The position numbers and the translations under genes are program-made. This document shows, piece by piece, positions 5,004 to 5,958 of a stretch of DNA of 5,958 bases; positions within the stretch are counted from its first letter, which is position 1; each line of letters opens with the position of its first letter. This DNA is from Clostridium sp. (GTDB lineage: Bacteria; Bacillota; Clostridia; Acetivibrionales; Acetivibrionaceae), in the NCBI GenBank assembly GCA_012841175.1, contig DUVG01000231.1, forward strand, positions 1-5,958, written 5' to 3'. A model generated the notes under the pieces. It saw only the letters and a list, made by a program, of their open reading frames with translations. It searched no databases and had not been told where the DNA came from.

Positions 5004-5958
5004 TTGATAAAGCAAGGAGTAAATCCCTATTTACCATCATGGGAATACATTCCAGATGCAGAACCTTATGTTTTTAACGATAGAGTTTATATTTATGGAT
5101 CTCATGATCGTTTTAATGGTTATGCATATTGTTTAAATGACTATGTGTGTTGGTCTGCCCCCATTAATGATCTTTCAGACTGGCGCTATGAAGGTGTTAT
5201 TTATAAAAGAACTGATGTAGAAAACAATGAAGATTGTGATAGTTGCTTATACGCTCCTGATGTGGCGGTTGGACCTGATGGAAGATACTATTTATATTAT
5301 GTTGATAGTAAACGTTCTATAGTTTCAGTTGCTGTTTGTGATACACCTGCAGGAAGTTACAAGTTTTATGGCTATGTACGTTATCAGGATGGGACCATTT
5401 TAGGAGAGAGGGAAGGGGATGAGCCTCAATTTGACCCAGCAGTACTTACTGAAGGGGACAGGACTTATCTTTATACTGGTTTTTGTCCTACAGGTGACAG
5501 ATCAAGATCTGGAGCTATGGCAACAGTACTTGGACCTGATATGCTTACAATTATTGAAGAACCGGTTATTGTTTTGCCAAGCGAGCCCTATAGTAAAGGT
5601 AGTGGCTATGAAGGACATGAGTTTTTTGAAGCTCCATCAATTAGAAAAAGAGGAGATACTTATTACCTGATATATTCTTCAATTGTTTTTCATGAATTAT
5701 GTTATGCTACCAGCAAAAATCCTACTAAAGGATTTAAATTCAGAGGGGTAATTGTAAGCAATAATGATATTCATATTAGTTCCTATAAACCTCCACAAAA
5801 ACCTATGTATTATGGTGGTAATAACCATGGAAGTATTGTTGAAATAAATAACAAATGGTATGTGTTTTATCATAGACACACAAATGGAACTAATTTTAGC
5901 AGACAAGCTTGTATGGAAGAAATACAATTTTTAGAAGATGGATCAATTCCTCAAGTTG
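5004..5958 (+). CDS. Cytoplasmic GH43 beta-xylosidase/arabinofuranosidase-like enzyme (3' end off window)
   Basis: The frame is open from a TTG start through 318 codons to the right edge; AAAGGAGG at 4987-4994 supports the start. The protein begins MIKQGVNPYLPSWEYIPDAE with no signal peptide, so it probably acts inside the cell on imported xylo- or arabinoxylo-oligosaccharides. It is recognisable as GH43 by AEPYVFNDRVYIYGSHD (19-35), FDPAVL with Asp144, GHEFFEAPS with acid Glu209, and GGNNHGS near residue 275 followed by WYVFYHRH. At the usual base position (ADP in the upstream GH43) this protein has Ala-Glu-Pro, with Glu20, while Asp18 lies two residues earlier. I recall the PDxEP form in other Clostridia homologues, so this looks like a subfamily trait and not damage. 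It shares little with the upstream GH43 beyond these motifs. The C-terminus, and whether extra domains exist, cannot be seen. It is third in the operon. Confidence 0.9.
   Translation, partial: MIKQGVNPYLPSWEYIPDAEPYVFNDRVYIYGSHDRFNGYAYCLNDYVCWSAPINDLSDWRYEGVIYKRTDVENNEDCDSCLYAPDVAVGPDGRYYLYYVDSKRSIVSVAVCDTPAGSYKFYGYVRYQDGTILGEREGDEPQFDPAVLTEGDRTYLYTGFCPTGDRSRSGAMATVLGPDMLTIIEEPVIVLPSEPYSKGSGYEGHEFFEAPSIRKRGDTYYLIYSSIVFHELCYATSKNPTKGFKFRGVIVSNNDIHISSYKPPQKPMYYGGNNHGSIVEINNKWYVFYHRHTNGTNFSRQACMEEIQFLEDGSIPQV

Noticed and set aside
5419..5670. 83-codon plus-strand open frame
   Set aside because: It is out of frame with the GH43 gene, which stays open through this whole stretch and shows conserved catalytic motifs.
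5697..5927. Minus-strand open frame near the right edge
   Set aside because: It is antisense to the partial GH43 gene and shows no independent coding evidence.

Overview
The window is AT-rich DNA (roughly one third G+C by eye) from a low-GC, Gram-positive anaerobe, most likely a cellulosome-forming Clostridia member of the Acetivibrio/Ruminiclostridium kind. The support is a type I dockerin at the end of a secreted xylan-active enzyme, strong Shine-Dalgarno sequences, frequent GTG/TTG starts, and close resemblance (from memory, not a search) of several domains to Clostridium thermocellum XynZ.

Layout. On the minus strand, positions 1-471 hold the N-terminal part of a secreted SGNH esterase of the CE3 type, cut by the left edge. 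Positions 472-666 are its upstream region, with a long inverted repeat abutting a -10 box. Positions 667-1506 (minus) encode a MerR-family, BmrR-like regulator. Its own promoter (1560-1590) has the 19-bp spacer and central dyad typical of MerR-controlled promoters. The divergent region 1510-1885 also holds a sigma-A-like promoter at 1763-1791. That promoter reads rightwards into an apparent operon: a single-domain CE1 feruloyl esterase (1886-2737), a secreted GH43-CBM6-CBM6-dockerin enzyme (2783-4969), and a GH43 enzyme with no signal peptide (from 5004, running off the right edge). Gaps in the operon are 45 and 34 bp.

How the genes fit together. The set looks like a debranching module for feruloylated, acetylated arabinoxylan. 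The CE3 esterase would remove acetyl groups, CE1 would remove ferulate from arabinose side chains, the cellulosomal GH43 would remove arabinose from the xylan backbone, and the cytoplasmic GH43 would finish imported oligosaccharides. No xylanase, sugar transporter or two-component system is visible. The role of the MerR regulator in this pathway is unproven: its recognisable operator sits only in its own promoter.

I see no sign of a wholly new system. The points most worth following are the MerR operator and its possible aromatic ligand, the inverted repeat at the CE3 promoter, a 10-bp stem-loop at the CE1/GH43 junction that lacks terminator polarity, the acidic linkers of the dockerin enzyme, and the use of non-ATG starts. 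No tRNA, rRNA, CRISPR, insertion sequence or convincing rho-independent terminator was seen.
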